From NCBI GenBank assembly GCA_023420795.1, contig JAEZVM010000352.1, positions 1-12,227 of the forward strand: 12,227 nucleotides of DNA. The letters are read 5' to 3'. The stretch comes from Pseudomonadota bacterium. Its GTDB lineage: Bacteria > Pseudomonadota > Gammaproteobacteria > Burkholderiales > Burkholderiaceae_D. The notes beneath the pieces are model-generated. The model made no database searches and had not been told where the DNA came from. It saw nothing but the letters and a program-made list of their open reading frames with translations. The stretch's first letter is position 1. Each line of letters starts with the position of its first letter. Of this stretch, positions 1 through 6,420 are shown piece by piece. A program made the position numbers and the translations under genes.

Positions 1-60
1 GCCGGCATCTGCCTGCTTCAAAAAACCAATAATCTGTTCATCGGTAAACCGCTTTTTCAC
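1..60 (-). CDS. IS3-family transposase OrfA, N-terminal fragment (runs off the window)
   Basis: Only the first 20 codons are in the window, starting at GTG (58-60). They read MKKRFTDEQIIGFLKQADAG, the very recognisable N-terminus of OrfA proteins of IS3-family elements (IS407-like group), which carry a helix-turn-helix that binds the IS ends. A purine-rich stretch, GGGAGAG, lies 6 nt upstream on the minus strand and serves as ribosome binding site. OrfA is normally about 85-100 residues and is fused to OrfB (the DDE catalytic part) by -1 frameshifting; neither the rest of orfA nor orfB can be seen here. Confidence 0.85.
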   Translation of the reverse strand, partial: MKKRFTDEQIIGFLKQADAG

Positions 61-125
61 GTTCGCTCTCCCTATTGAAAACGAACTTTACTAGATCCCG
101 ATTGGCACTCTTTATTGGGGGCACA
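1..125 (-). mobile_element. IS3-family insertion sequence, orfA-proximal end (partial)
   Basis: The left edge of the window holds the end of an insertion sequence that continues outside. The start of an IS3-type OrfA lies at 60-1 on the minus strand. Read on the minus strand from 125, the sequence begins TGTGCCCCC, with the TG terminus and C-rich tip usual for IS3-family ends, and leaves a 65-nt leader before orfA, a normal distance. The exact terminus at 125 is inferred, since the other inverted repeat and the target duplication are outside the window. The in-frame tail of another gene starts just beyond this point, as expected for an insertion junction. Confidence 0.55.
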
Positions 126-210
126 TCCCGTGGAGCCCGCGCATTTGCCAGCCCTGTCGCTAGCCAATCCCCCAGCAGCGACGAAGCGTACAAAAAAACG
201 TAAAGAGTGA
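126..210 (+). pseudogene. C-terminal remnant of a gene truncated by the IS insertion
   Basis: In the plus frame ending at TGA 208-210 there is an open stretch whose last residues are LANPPAATKRTKKRKE, a basic tail typical of a real protein C-terminus. It ends 2 nt before the ATG of the next gene, the spacing of translationally coupled genes. Going upstream, the reading frame runs into the proposed IS terminus at 125 and then meets a stop inside the IS at 76-78, so the body of the gene is displaced or lost. By context the missing part could be a recombinase-associated protein of a mobile trio, but the 28 visible residues do not show a domain. It could also be chance, since the stretch is short. 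Confidence 0.4.
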
Positions 211-212
211 AC

Positions 213-722
213 ATGGGAAGATCTGCAAACATAAGCGACTCGATGATCAATAAGATCGTGAAGATCATCGATGAGTGGAAAGCCAATTCCCTCACATGGG
301 ATCTATTGATCGATGCCATTACAAATGCCGGACATCCCCGTTATACGCGGCAAGCACTCGATAAAAAAGATCGGATCAAGAGCGCCTACCGGACACGGAA
401 GGAAATACTGCGCCTCAAAAAGAAAGATGAACCATTAAATTTCACCCTACCGGCCGCATTGAAAAGAATTGAGGAGTTATCGGACCGCTTACGAGTTGCC
501 GAGGCACAGATTGCACGGCTAGAACGGGAAAACAATAACTTCCTGGAACAGTTTCAAACATGGGCTTCCAACGCCAGAATGTCCGGGATATCGTACGAGA
601 CGCTGAATAGGCCGTTGGATCCCATTGACAGAAGCCGATCATCAGAGTCCCCCAAGAAGCCTAAGATACCGAAAAGGCTTGAAGTCGTCTTTAAACCAAC
701 GACAGAGCGTTGGAAGACGTAA
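213..722 (+). CDS. Coiled-coil protein, possible helper of a tyrosine-recombinase trio (GmtX/TnpC-like)
   Basis: A 169-residue soluble protein without signal peptide. Residues about 1-65 are helical and basic (an RYTRQALDKKDRIKSAY segment looks like a DNA-binding helix region); about 80-115 form a coiled coil (RIEELSDRLRVAEAQIARLE); then come FLEQFQTWASNAR and LNRPLDPIDR, and a Lys/Pro-rich tail. This layout recalls the small third proteins that travel with tyrosine recombinases in mobile trios (GmtX, or TnpC of Tn554); that link is from memory and not tested. ATG 213 is chosen because AAAGAG at 202-207 sits 5 nt before it; a GTG at 207 lies inside that site. The gene follows the IS-truncated remnant by 2 nt. 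Function in isolation is unclear, since no recombinase is in the window. Confidence 0.65.
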   Translation: MGRSANISDSMINKIVKIIDEWKANSLTWDLLIDAITNAGHPRYTRQALDKKDRIKSAYRTRKEILRLKKKDEPLNFTLPAALKRIEELSDRLRVAEAQIARLERENNNFLEQFQTWASNARMSGISYETLNRPLDPIDRSRSSESPKKPKIPKRLEVVFKPTTERWKT

Positions 723-777
723 CTGTAGGGGATGATGATCAACACACTGTAACATCGCCTTTTTCTGAGCCGATCAG

Positions 778-1233
778 TTAAGAGGTTGAATTGTGACCGG
801 AATGCACGTATAGCAGTCGTGGCAATAGCAATGCAAGCTCCGCTTCGTCTTTCGTGCCACTGTATCTTCGTCCGTCATCAGTAACGTAGCTCAGAACTGG
901 ATACTTCCCCTTAGCATGAGTCGCGCACCAAATCTCAGATAGCGTTTCTAACATCCATCCATTTGACGAGTTCATCGTCGATGGACTAAGTAACGCTATT
1001 TGTCGAATCTGTATCCCCTGCTGTTCCTGAACCGCATCGAAAAACGAAATAAGGTCCCGCTCAAAATGCAAGAGCATTGTTTGGCCTGACCAGCGCCCAT
1101 TTTCTTGGATCTTATAGTTCACAAGAAAATATGACGCATACACATCAATAGTCACTCGCCGCCATGTCATTACCTCAGCGTTACCAAATGTTATTGGCAC
1201 TGTCACTTGATCATGCATATGGGTCGAGAGCAT
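778..1233 (-). CDS. Hypothetical protein, 151 aa, divergent from an XRE regulator
   Basis: I do not recognise this family. The protein is soluble, with no signal peptide or membrane segment, and looks mixed alpha/beta: strands around VTIDVYASYFLVNYKI (about 28-43), a helix at FERDLISFFDAVQEQQ (about 57-72), a strand IRQIALLSP, and a late KYPVLSYVTDDGRRY followed by an acidic helix. It starts at ATG 1231-1233 with AGGA 9 nt upstream on the minus strand. Base composition is more AT-rich than the copper genes. It points away from the XRE gene at 1321 with a near-perfect inverted repeat between the two, so it is probably controlled by that regulator. It converges on the coiled-coil gene ending at 722. 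Confidence 0.65.
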   Translation of the reverse strand: MLSTHMHDQVTVPITFGNAEVMTWRRVTIDVYASYFLVNYKIQENGRWSGQTMLLHFERDLISFFDAVQEQQGIQIRQIALLSPSTMNSSNGWMLETLSEIWCATHAKGKYPVLSYVTDDGRRYSGTKDEAELALLLPRLLYVHSGHNSTS

Positions 1234-1252
1234 AGAGATCGATCCTAAAAAT

Positions 1253-1283
1253 GAACACTATAGATTGTAGCCCTAAAGTGTTC
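1253..1283. promoter_or_regulatory. Inverted repeat, likely operator between divergent genes
   Basis: GAACACTATAG (1253-1263) is repeated in inverted orientation as CTAAAGTGTTC (1273-1283), matching at 10 of 11 positions across a 9-nt spacer. It lies in the 87-nt gap between the start codons of the hypothetical gene (1233) and the XRE gene (1321), where an autoregulatory repressor site is expected. Binding by the XRE protein is inferred from position only. Confidence 0.55.
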
Positions 1284-1320
1284 TACGTGAGTACATCTTG
1301 CTTTCTTAGTGGAGGCACGA

Positions 1321-1620
1321 ATGGACTTGCGTACCGGACTTGCGCGGGCGCTGCAATTAACGCGTAAAAGCAAAGGGATAACTCAAGAAGACTTCTCCAA
1401 CGTCTCAAGTCGTACCTATATAAGCAGCCTCGAACGTGGACTAAAATCACCGACGGTGGAAAAACTGGATGAGTTGGCCTCCGTGTTGGGAGTGCATCCA
1501 GTCTCGCTATTTCTTCTCACATACCTAGCTGCAGAAGGTGCAGATTTGTCGAAACTGCTTAAACGCGTTGAATCAGAAGTGAATGAAGTAACTTCATTTG
1601 AGTCAGATTATCGAAAATAG
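1321..1620 (+). CDS. XRE/Cro-CI family helix-turn-helix regulator
   Basis: A 99-residue DNA-binding protein. Residues about 6-62 form a typical HTH_3 domain: ALQLTRKSKGITQEDFSN, then SRTYISSLERGLKSPT with the recognition helix, then LDELASVLGVHPVSLF. The remaining 35 residues (LLKRVESEVNEV...) are acidic and helical and may dimerise. The ATG at 1321 is preferred over an in-frame GTG at 1309 because a strong GGAGG (1311-1315) sits 5 nt before the ATG and would overlap the GTG. It likely represses itself and the divergent hypothetical gene through the inverted repeat at 1253-1283. Nothing ties it to copper. Confidence 0.85.
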   Translation: MDLRTGLARALQLTRKSKGITQEDFSNVSSRTYISSLERGLKSPTVEKLDELASVLGVHPVSLFLLTYLAAEGADLSKLLKRVESEVNEVTSFESDYRK

Positions 1621-1790
1621 CTAAGGGAGACGCCAGCAAAACGTTGATGCCGGAATTCCAGGTGAAGGTCAGAGGTAATCTGAATTTTCATAGCCGTGAC
1701 AAGGCTATCCAGACACGCAGCAACTAACGCCATCATATAGAAGTTGGCCTGAGGTCAATCCAATTACATGTGGTAGTAGTTGTGATCCAG
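1621..1790. other. Non-coding gap between accessory DNA and the copper locus
   Basis: This 170-nt stretch lies between the XRE stop and the copS stop, at the change from AT-richer accessory DNA to GC-rich copper genes. I see no gene. The only structure is a small hairpin, ATAGCC (1690-1695) with GGCTAT (1703-1708), without a T tract on either strand. Any end of the mobile element or junction scar would be expected near here, but no clear repeat marks it. Confidence 0.4.
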
Positions 1791-3233
1791 CTATAACCCC
1801 ATATGACCCTGTTCAGCTGTAATTGCGTCGTGCTGCCGAGGAAATCGCAGATGGAAGCACGTCATGCTATCCCTACTGTCAGCTATAGCCATCCCTCCAT
1901 GCAGTTTCATAATCGACTGAACGATCGATAGCCCCAGTCCAGCTGACGACGACGAGTCGCTGCGCGCCTTATCCGCACGATAGAAACGGTCAAACAGGCG
2001 GGGAATATGCGCCGGGTCGATCGTCGCGCCATGATTGGTGACGCTCACTTCCGCCATGTCGTTGTCCTGCCTTCCTATCAACCGAATCGTCGAGCCCCGA
2101 GCCGCATGACGTACCGCGTTCGATACCAGATTATTGACGGCCCGCCGGAACAGAACTGGGTCGGCATACACGCCGCCATGAGCGTCCACCGTCAGCACGA
2201 TGTCCGCTTCCTCGGCCGGGCCTTCGAAATACTCCGCAATACGCTGCAACTCGTCATACAGATCGAGCGGCTGCTTGTGTAGAGCAATATCAGCATGGTC
2301 GGCGCGCGCAAGAAATAGCATGCTCTCCATCATGCGTGCCAGTCTCTCGTACTCCTCAACATTCGATGCCAGCAGCGCCTGATAATCGTCAGCCGAGCGC
2401 GACTGCGCCAAGGCAACCTGCGTTTGCACCATCAGATTGTTGATCGGCGTGCGCAGATCGTGTGCCAGGTCGGCGGAAAACTGCGACAGGCGCTGAAAGC
2501 TGTCATGCAGACGGTCCAGCATCGCATTGAACGACTCGACCAGGGCCTGGAGTTCCTGCGGTGCCGCCGCTGCATCCAGCCGCCGGTCCAGCCGCTGCGC
2601 AGTGATCGACTGCGCCTGCGTTGCCATGACGCGGATTGGTCTGAGGCCACGTCGCACCAGTGCAAACCCGAGCAGCCCGGCCAGCAACGTGCCCGCCAGC
2701 GCCGCTGCCATCACCTTGAAGCGGTACGTCGCCAGCAGTGCCAACTGTGCGTCCCTGGAGCGCCCCACCACCACCTGTACCTTTTCCTGCACGCCATCGG
2801 CAAGGCCGCCCCAGGCAGCGACGATCCGCACCGTCTCGCCGGGCGACGGATGCCAGGTACGGACCGAAGCCTCGTGCGGCGTACGGTCATACGGCGCGAT
2901 TGGTAATGGCGGCAGGAAGCGGAACGCTGGATGGTTTTCCATCAGGACCGTACCGGCAGCGGTCTTGAGTTGAAGAATCATGCCCGCGTGCCCTTCTACC
3001 GCATCGACGAACCGGTGCCGGTCATGCCGGATTCCCTCAATCGATGGCGTTTCGTGCAGCAAATGCCGGATATGCTCCATTCTCTCGATGAGCTCGGCAT
3101 CCTCGCGGGCCTCCAGCTGCACGAGCAGCGACTGATACAGGTAGGAGCCGACCGCGGCAAATGTCACCGCCGCAACGACGGCAAACAACAGTCCCAGCCG
3201 GACGGTCAATGACGCGGGTCCGCCCGCCTTCAC
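1791..3233 (-). CDS. copS: Copper-responsive sensor histidine kinase CopS/CusS family
   Basis: A 480-residue inner-membrane sensor kinase that detects periplasmic copper and phosphorylates CopR. Order of parts: first membrane helix about 10-33 (VRLGLLFAVVAAVTFAAVGS), periplasmic sensor about 35-170, second helix about 174-195 (VMAAALAGTLLAGLLGFALV), HAMP to about 245, then the dimerisation helix with H258 in FSADLAHDLRTPINN, the N box NNLVSN at 367-372, the heavy-metal-kinase style VTNHG segment near 398, RLFDRFYR at 412-419 and GLGLS at 432-436. The start is the GTG at 3231-3233, which overlaps the copR stop as GTGA and has GGAGGA 6 nt upstream; the upstream open frame overlaps copR and is not used. 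Length and layout fit the CusS/CopS group. Confidence 0.93.
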   Translation of the reverse strand: MKAGGPASLTVRLGLLFAVVAAVTFAAVGSYLYQSLLVQLEAREDAELIERMEHIRHLLHETPSIEGIRHDRHRFVDAVEGHAGMILQLKTAAGTVLMENHPAFRFLPPLPIAPYDRTPHEASVRTWHPSPGETVRIVAAWGGLADGVQEKVQVVVGRSRDAQLALLATYRFKVMAAALAGTLLAGLLGFALVRRGLRPIRVMATQAQSITAQRLDRRLDAAAAPQELQALVESFNAMLDRLHDSFQRLSQFSADLAHDLRTPINNLMVQTQVALAQSRSADDYQALLASNVEEYERLARMMESMLFLARADHADIALHKQPLDLYDELQRIAEYFEGPAEEADIVLTVDAHGGVYADPVLFRRAVNNLVSNAVRHAARGSTIRLIGRQDNDMAEVSVTNHGATIDPAHIPRLFDRFYRADKARSDSSSSAGLGLSIVQSIMKLHGGMAIADSRDSMTCFHLRFPRQHDAITAEQGHMGL

Positions 3234-3901
3234 CCGCGGTCCTCCAGCACATAGCCCATGCCGCGCAACGTATGAATCAGCTTTTTCGGGTACGGTTCGT
3301 CGATCTTTGCGCGCAGACGCCGCACGGCGACATCGACGACATTGGTGTCGCTGTCGAAGTTCATATCCCACACATGCGAGGCAATCAGCGAGCGCGACAG
3401 TACTTCGCCGCTGCGCTGCGCGAGCAGGTGCAACAGCGCGAATTCCTTCGCGGTCAGATCAATGCGGTCGCCAGAGCGGGTCACGCGCCGTTTGATGACA
3501 TCGATGTCGAGATCGGCAATGGTTACCCGCTCGGACTCGCGCAGCGGGCCGCGGCGCAGCAGCGTGCGAATGCGTACGACCAGTTCCGCGAAAGCGAAAG
3601 GCTTAACCAGATAATCGTCGGCGCCCAGCTCCAAACCCTTGATCTTGTCGGTCACATCGTCACGGGCGGTCAAAAACAACACTGGCGTGTCGTGTGTCTT
3701 GCGCAACTCCTGGACGACCTGCCAGCCATCCATTCCAGGAAGCATCACGTCCAGCACGATCAGATCATACGGTTCCGTTCTGGCGAGATGTAACCCATCC
3801 GGGCCGTTACAAGCCCAGTCGACGATAAATCCGGATTCGGTTAGTCCTTTGCGCAAGTATTCCCCTGCTTTCGGTTCATCTTCCACAACCAAGATACGCA
3901 T
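3230..3901 (-). CDS. copR: Copper response regulator CopR (OmpR/PhoB family)
   Basis: A 223-residue transcription activator. The receiver domain (about 1-118) has the acidic pair E7/D8 in VVEDE, the phospho-acceptor D51 in LIVLDVMLPGMDGW, T78 in LFLTARD and K100 in YLVKPF. The C-terminal winged helix (about 125-222) contains LTAKEFALLHLLAQRSGEVL and VVDVAVRRLRAKID, ending in the usual IHTLRGMGYVLE. ATG 3899-3901 gives the standard MRILVVEDE start; 19 further upstream codons are open but unlike the family. It shares a GTGA overlap with copS, so the two are translated together. A perfect cop box (3957-3972) lies 56 nt upstream, so it can regulate both itself and the divergent operon. Confidence 0.95.
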   Translation of the reverse strand: MRILVVEDEPKAGEYLRKGLTESGFIVDWACNGPDGLHLARTEPYDLIVLDVMLPGMDGWQVVQELRKTHDTPVLFLTARDDVTDKIKGLELGADDYLVKPFAFAELVVRIRTLLRRGPLRESERVTIADLDIDVIKRRVTRSGDRIDLTAKEFALLHLLAQRSGEVLSRSLIASHVWDMNFDSDTNVVDVAVRRLRAKIDEPYPKKLIHTLRGMGYVLEDRG

Positions 3902-3919
3902 AGTGATCCACCCTTCGCT

Positions 3920-3934
3920 GACAACGTTATTGTC
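3920..3934. promoter_or_regulatory. GACAA-N5-TTGTC dyad in the copR leader
   Basis: GACAA (3920-3924) and TTGTC (3930-3934) form a perfect inverted repeat around CGTTA, with GC/GC pairs one base further out. It lies 19 nt upstream of the copR start codon. The half-site resembles CusR-type TGACAA/TTGTCA sites, but it could simply be an RNA hairpin. Role unproven. Confidence 0.3.
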
Positions 3935-3956
3935 GGCGAAAAATATCCAGCTTTGC

Positions 3957-3972
3957 ATTACAAAGCTGTAAT
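3957..3972. promoter_or_regulatory. Cop box (CopR binding site)
   Basis: ATTACA (3957-3962), a 4-nt spacer AAGC and TGTAAT (3967-3972) make a perfect dyad identical to the ATTACA-N4-TGTAAT cop box known from copper-inducible promoters of Pseudomonas and Burkholderiales. It lies between copR and the divergent copper operon. Its centre is 41.5 bp before the first base of the -10-like TAGAAT at 4006, a suitable place for activation by an OmpR-family regulator. Confidence 0.85.
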
Positions 3973-4001
3973 CTGGCTGTCAGAGTCTGGTCCAAGGGGG
4001 C

Positions 4002-4023
4002 ACCCTAGAATTGTGTGTAGGGT
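4002..4023 (+). promoter_or_regulatory. Promoter of the copper operon: -10 hexamer inside an ACCCTA/TAGGGT dyad
   Basis: TAGAAT at 4006-4011 matches the sigma-70 -10 consensus at 5 of 6 positions and would start transcription near 4018. No good -35 is present (GAGTCT at 3983-3988), as expected for an activator-dependent promoter with the cop box just upstream. The -10 is embedded in an inverted repeat, ACCCTA (4002-4007) and TAGGGT (4018-4023); a further outer pair, GGGGGC (3996-4001) with GCCCCC (4032-4037), could extend it. The dyad may be a second operator or a leader hairpin. The resulting leader would be about 96 nt. Confidence 0.55.
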
Positions 4024-4098
4024 CAGAATCCGCCCCCCTCGACTTTCGCTGCGTAGATTCATCACTTGCAGCTTCTGTTAGTTGTCTGATAAACGCTG

Positions 4099-4107
4099 TG
4101 CTAGACT
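4099..4107 (+). promoter_or_regulatory. Possible extended -10 directly upstream of the first operon gene
   Basis: TG-C-TAGACT (4099-4107) fits an extended -10 (TGn plus TAnAnT). Transcription would begin at or next to the ATG at 4114, giving an almost leaderless mRNA, which would suit the lack of a Shine-Dalgarno sequence there. No matching -35 is convincing and the cop box is too far away to act on it directly, so this is a weak candidate. Confidence 0.25.
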
Positions 4108-4113
4108 GATTCA

Positions 4114-4536
4114 ATGACTTCTGTCCTTAAGACATTTTTTGCTTGGCTACTATTGCTGGCAATTCCCTTGCAGGGAATTGCCGCAGTGGCCAATTTGTCT
4201 TGCGGGCCGGGACATCAGCCTCCTATGCGACAGGCTAGCGCTCTCGCCGGACACGACCATGCAGTGCACGACGCACACGGTCAGCAGCACGACCATGCTC
4301 AAGCGCCGCCTGCAGGCGAGCAAGGCAACACTTCATCAGTGGCTGACAATCAGGCATCGCACTCCAAGTGCAGCTTATGCGCCGCCTGCTGTGTAGGCGC
4401 TGCCCTGCCCTCATCGGCAAAGAATTCTATTCCTGAATACAGCAGCTTCACGCTTGTATCGGTTGGCCCTGCCTCATTCATTGCCGGATTCATTCCTCCC
4501 GGCCCTGAACGCCCGCCTCGACACATCCTCGCCTAA
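4114..4536 (+). CDS. CopL/DUF2946-like periplasmic Cys/His-rich protein
   Basis: A 140-residue exported protein at the head of the copper operon. Residues 1-25 are a signal peptide (hydrophobic WLLLLAIPLQGIAA). The mature part has a His-rich stretch at about 47-61 (GHDHAVHDAHGQQHDH), a Cys cluster C86/C89/C92/C93 in KCSLCAACC, and a PGPERPPRH tail. Signal peptide, His run, Cys cluster and short Pro/Arg tail match small DUF2946, CopL and CzcI-like proteins that open metal-resistance operons; a role as copper binder or modulator of operon expression is inferred. ATG 4114 has no clear Shine-Dalgarno sequence. I cannot decide between CopL-like and CzcI-like naming. Confidence 0.8.
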   Translation: MTSVLKTFFAWLLLLAIPLQGIAAVANLSCGPGHQPPMRQASALAGHDHAVHDAHGQQHDHAQAPPAGEQGNTSSVADNQASHSKCSLCAACCVGAALPSSAKNSIPEYSSFTLVSVGPASFIAGFIPPGPERPPRHILA

Positions 4537-4543
4537 GCATTCC

Positions 4544-4614
4544 CTAGCGCAGTCGCTAGCAGTACCCCTTTATTTGCTGCAGCGGCGCTAATCGAACAAT
4601 GGCGCGATTGCGCC
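4544..4614 (+). promoter_or_regulatory. Two small hairpins between the first and second operon genes
   Basis: The 100-nt gap between genes contains CTAGCG (4544-4549) paired with CGCTAG (4554-4559) over a CAGT loop, and GGCGC (4601-4605) paired with GCGCC (4610-4614) over a GATT loop, the latter followed by CTTTC. Neither has a proper T tract, so they are more likely mRNA processing or stability elements, or partial attenuators, than full terminators. Confidence 0.35.
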
Positions 4615-4636
4615 CTTTCATCGAAATCCACGAGAC

Positions 4637-4990
4637 ATGTTATCTGCGCAATGGGCGGCACTCGCCGTCGTAGCCATGATGCCGTTGCTGGCTGCAGCAC
4701 AGCCCCCCCGCTCCGACCCAGCCAATCCAGGCGAGATCGTCGCCGCGCCCCGGTACGAGTCGGCCTTCAAGGACTACCAGCCACTTGCGGAGGCCAACGA
4801 ATCGCCCGACCAGCTGTGGCAATCCATGAACCAGGAAATGGCGCGCCTTGGCGGGCATGTCGGTCAGATCCGCGAGACAGGCGCCAACGATACGGGGGCA
4901 CCCACGACGTCATCATCCCCGAAGAGTAATTCGCAGCCCGCGGCACAACCTTCCGGCCACGGCATGCATCACGGCCATGGAGGAAATTGA
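4637..4990 (+). CDS. Small periplasmic protein with His-rich C-terminus, copper-operon associated
   Basis: A 117-residue exported protein. Residues 1-21 form a signal peptide ending AAAQ. The mature part has a conserved-looking segment, YESAFKDYQPL (40-50), then LWQSMNQEMARLGGHVGQIRE (60-80); small proteins with a similar Y-SAF--Y signature are common beside metal efflux genes, as far as I recall. The tail, GHGMHHGHGG (107-116), is a likely Cu or other soft-metal binding run. The ribosome binding site before ATG 4637 is weak (GAG 4 nt upstream). Its stop is only 1 nt from the ATG of the next gene, so the two are coupled. The exact role is unknown; metal chaperone for the outer-membrane partner is one guess. 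Confidence 0.75.
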   Translation: MLSAQWAALAVVAMMPLLAAAQPPRSDPANPGEIVAAPRYESAFKDYQPLAEANESPDQLWQSMNQEMARLGGHVGQIRETGANDTGAPTTSSSPKSNSQPAAQPSGHGMHHGHGGN

Positions 4991-4991
4991 C

Positions 4992-6410
4992 ATGGCACAC
5001 CAACATTTCCGCATGATCGGTTGGAAGCCACTCGCCGCTGCACTTTCTGCGCTGGCGCTCACCGGATGCGCGACCTTCTCCAATGACGGCGGCCTCGACA
5101 CGGTATCGGCACTGACGAAGGAACGCATCGGCCAGCCTGTCCAGCGCGTCGGCACGGAGCGGGATACTGCAGTTCGGGATGCGACCGTGTCGCAACTTCT
5201 GGACAAACCGCTCACCGCGGATTCCGCCGTTCAGCTTGCGTTGATCAATAACAGGGGCTTTCAGGCATCACTGGCCGAATTGGGCGTGGCGGAAGCGGAT
5301 CTGGTACAAGCGGGGCGCATGCGCAATCCGGGATTCTCGTTTGCGCGTCAGCGCGGCGGCGACGACGTCGAGATCGAGCGCAGCATCATGTTTGATCTGA
5401 TCGGCCTGCTGACGATCCCGGTGCGCAGCAATATCGAACGGCGCCGCTTCGAACAGGCCAAGCTGGCAGCGGCAACCGAAGCGGTCAGGCTCGCCGCCGA
5501 TGTCCGCCGTGCCTATTTCACTGCGGTCGCCGCCCAACAAACCGCCGCGTTCATGGAACAGGCCAAGGAGTCCGCTGAAGCCGGGGCGGAGCTGGCCAGG
5601 CGCATGACGCGGGTAGGCAACTGGAGCAAGCTGGACCAGGCACGACAACAAGCCTTATATGCCGACACCGCCGCCCAGCTGGCGCGCGCCCGGCACAACG
5701 CCGTGGCAGCACGTGAACAATTGACGCGCCTGATGGGACTCTGGGGTGACAAGACGGCATACCAGTTGCCCGATCGTCTGCCGGAACTGCCTAAACAGCG
5801 CGAAGAAATGAGCGACATCGAAACACAAGCGATGCAGCAACGCCTGGATGTGCACATGGCCAAGCGCGATGCGGAGGCCACAGCTAGCGCCCTCGGCCTG
5901 ACCAAGGCGACCGGATTTATCAATGTTCTGCATGCCGGCTACACCAACAAGAGCGAAACCGGCAGTCCACGCGCCAACGGCTACGAAATCGAGCTAGAGC
6001 TACCACTATTCGACTGGGGCGGCGCCCGGACGGCAAAGGCGCAAGCGCTATACATGCAATCCGTACATCGCACCGCCGACATCGCGATCCGGGCCCGCTC
6101 GCAGGTGCGCGAAGCGTACTCGGCATACAGCACCGCGTACGACCTCGCCAGACACTACCGGGACGAGATTGTCCCGTTGCGCAAAAAGATCTCGGACGAG
6201 GTGCTGCTGCGCTACAACGGCATGCTGGCCAGCGTGTTCGAGTTGCTGGCGGATGCGCGCGACCAGATCAACAGCGTCAATGCCGCGATCGAAGCGCAGC
6301 GCGACTACTGGCTCGCCGAAACGGATCTACAGATGGCGATCAACGGCAATGGCGGCGCCACGACGTCATTGCGCAGCGAGGCCACCGCATCGGCACCGCA
6401 AGGACATTAA
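4992..6410 (+). CDS. TolC-family outer-membrane efflux lipoprotein
   Basis: A 472-residue protein. Residues 1-25 are a lipoprotein signal with lipobox LTGC and acylated C26. Two OEP repeats follow, at about 60-255 and 270-455, rich in the long amphipathic helices that make TolC tunnels (LAELGVAEADLVQAGRMRNP; QVREAYSAYSTAYDLARHYR; LADARDQINSVNAAIEAQRD), with a short beta hairpin GYEIELELPLFDW near 335. Function is export of metal across the outer membrane as trimer. ATG 4992 has AGGAA 6 nt upstream; an upstream open extension overlaps the preceding gene and is rejected. No RND pump or periplasmic adaptor gene is in the window, so its inner-membrane partner is unknown. It is not a PcoB/CopB-type Met-rich barrel. 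Confidence 0.9.
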   Translation: MAHQHFRMIGWKPLAAALSALALTGCATFSNDGGLDTVSALTKERIGQPVQRVGTERDTAVRDATVSQLLDKPLTADSAVQLALINNRGFQASLAELGVAEADLVQAGRMRNPGFSFARQRGGDDVEIERSIMFDLIGLLTIPVRSNIERRRFEQAKLAAATEAVRLAADVRRAYFTAVAAQQTAAFMEQAKESAEAGAELARRMTRVGNWSKLDQARQQALYADTAAQLARARHNAVAAREQLTRLMGLWGDKTAYQLPDRLPELPKQREEMSDIETQAMQQRLDVHMAKRDAEATASALGLTKATGFINVLHAGYTNKSETGSPRANGYEIELELPLFDWGGARTAKAQALYMQSVHRTADIAIRARSQVREAYSAYSTAYDLARHYRDEIVPLRKKISDEVLLRYNGMLASVFELLADARDQINSVNAAIEAQRDYWLAETDLQMAINGNGGATTSLRSEATASAPQGH

Positions 6411-6420
6411 GAGGATACAG

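Noticed and set aside
38..319. Minus-strand open frame with hydrophobic stretch across the IS junction
   Set aside because: It overlaps the coiled-coil gene start and the IS leader in another frame, has no ribosome site, and its start codon lies inside the plus-strand gene.
1763..1778. ATTACA at 1763-1768 downstream of copS, considered as a third cop box
   Set aside because: The second half (GTAGTA after a 4-nt spacer) does not resemble TGTAAT, and the site lies beyond the copS stop with no promoter role apparent.
3161..3793. Plus-strand open frame (210 codons) opposite copR and copS
   Set aside because: It overlaps the certain copR gene on the other strand and shows no domain.
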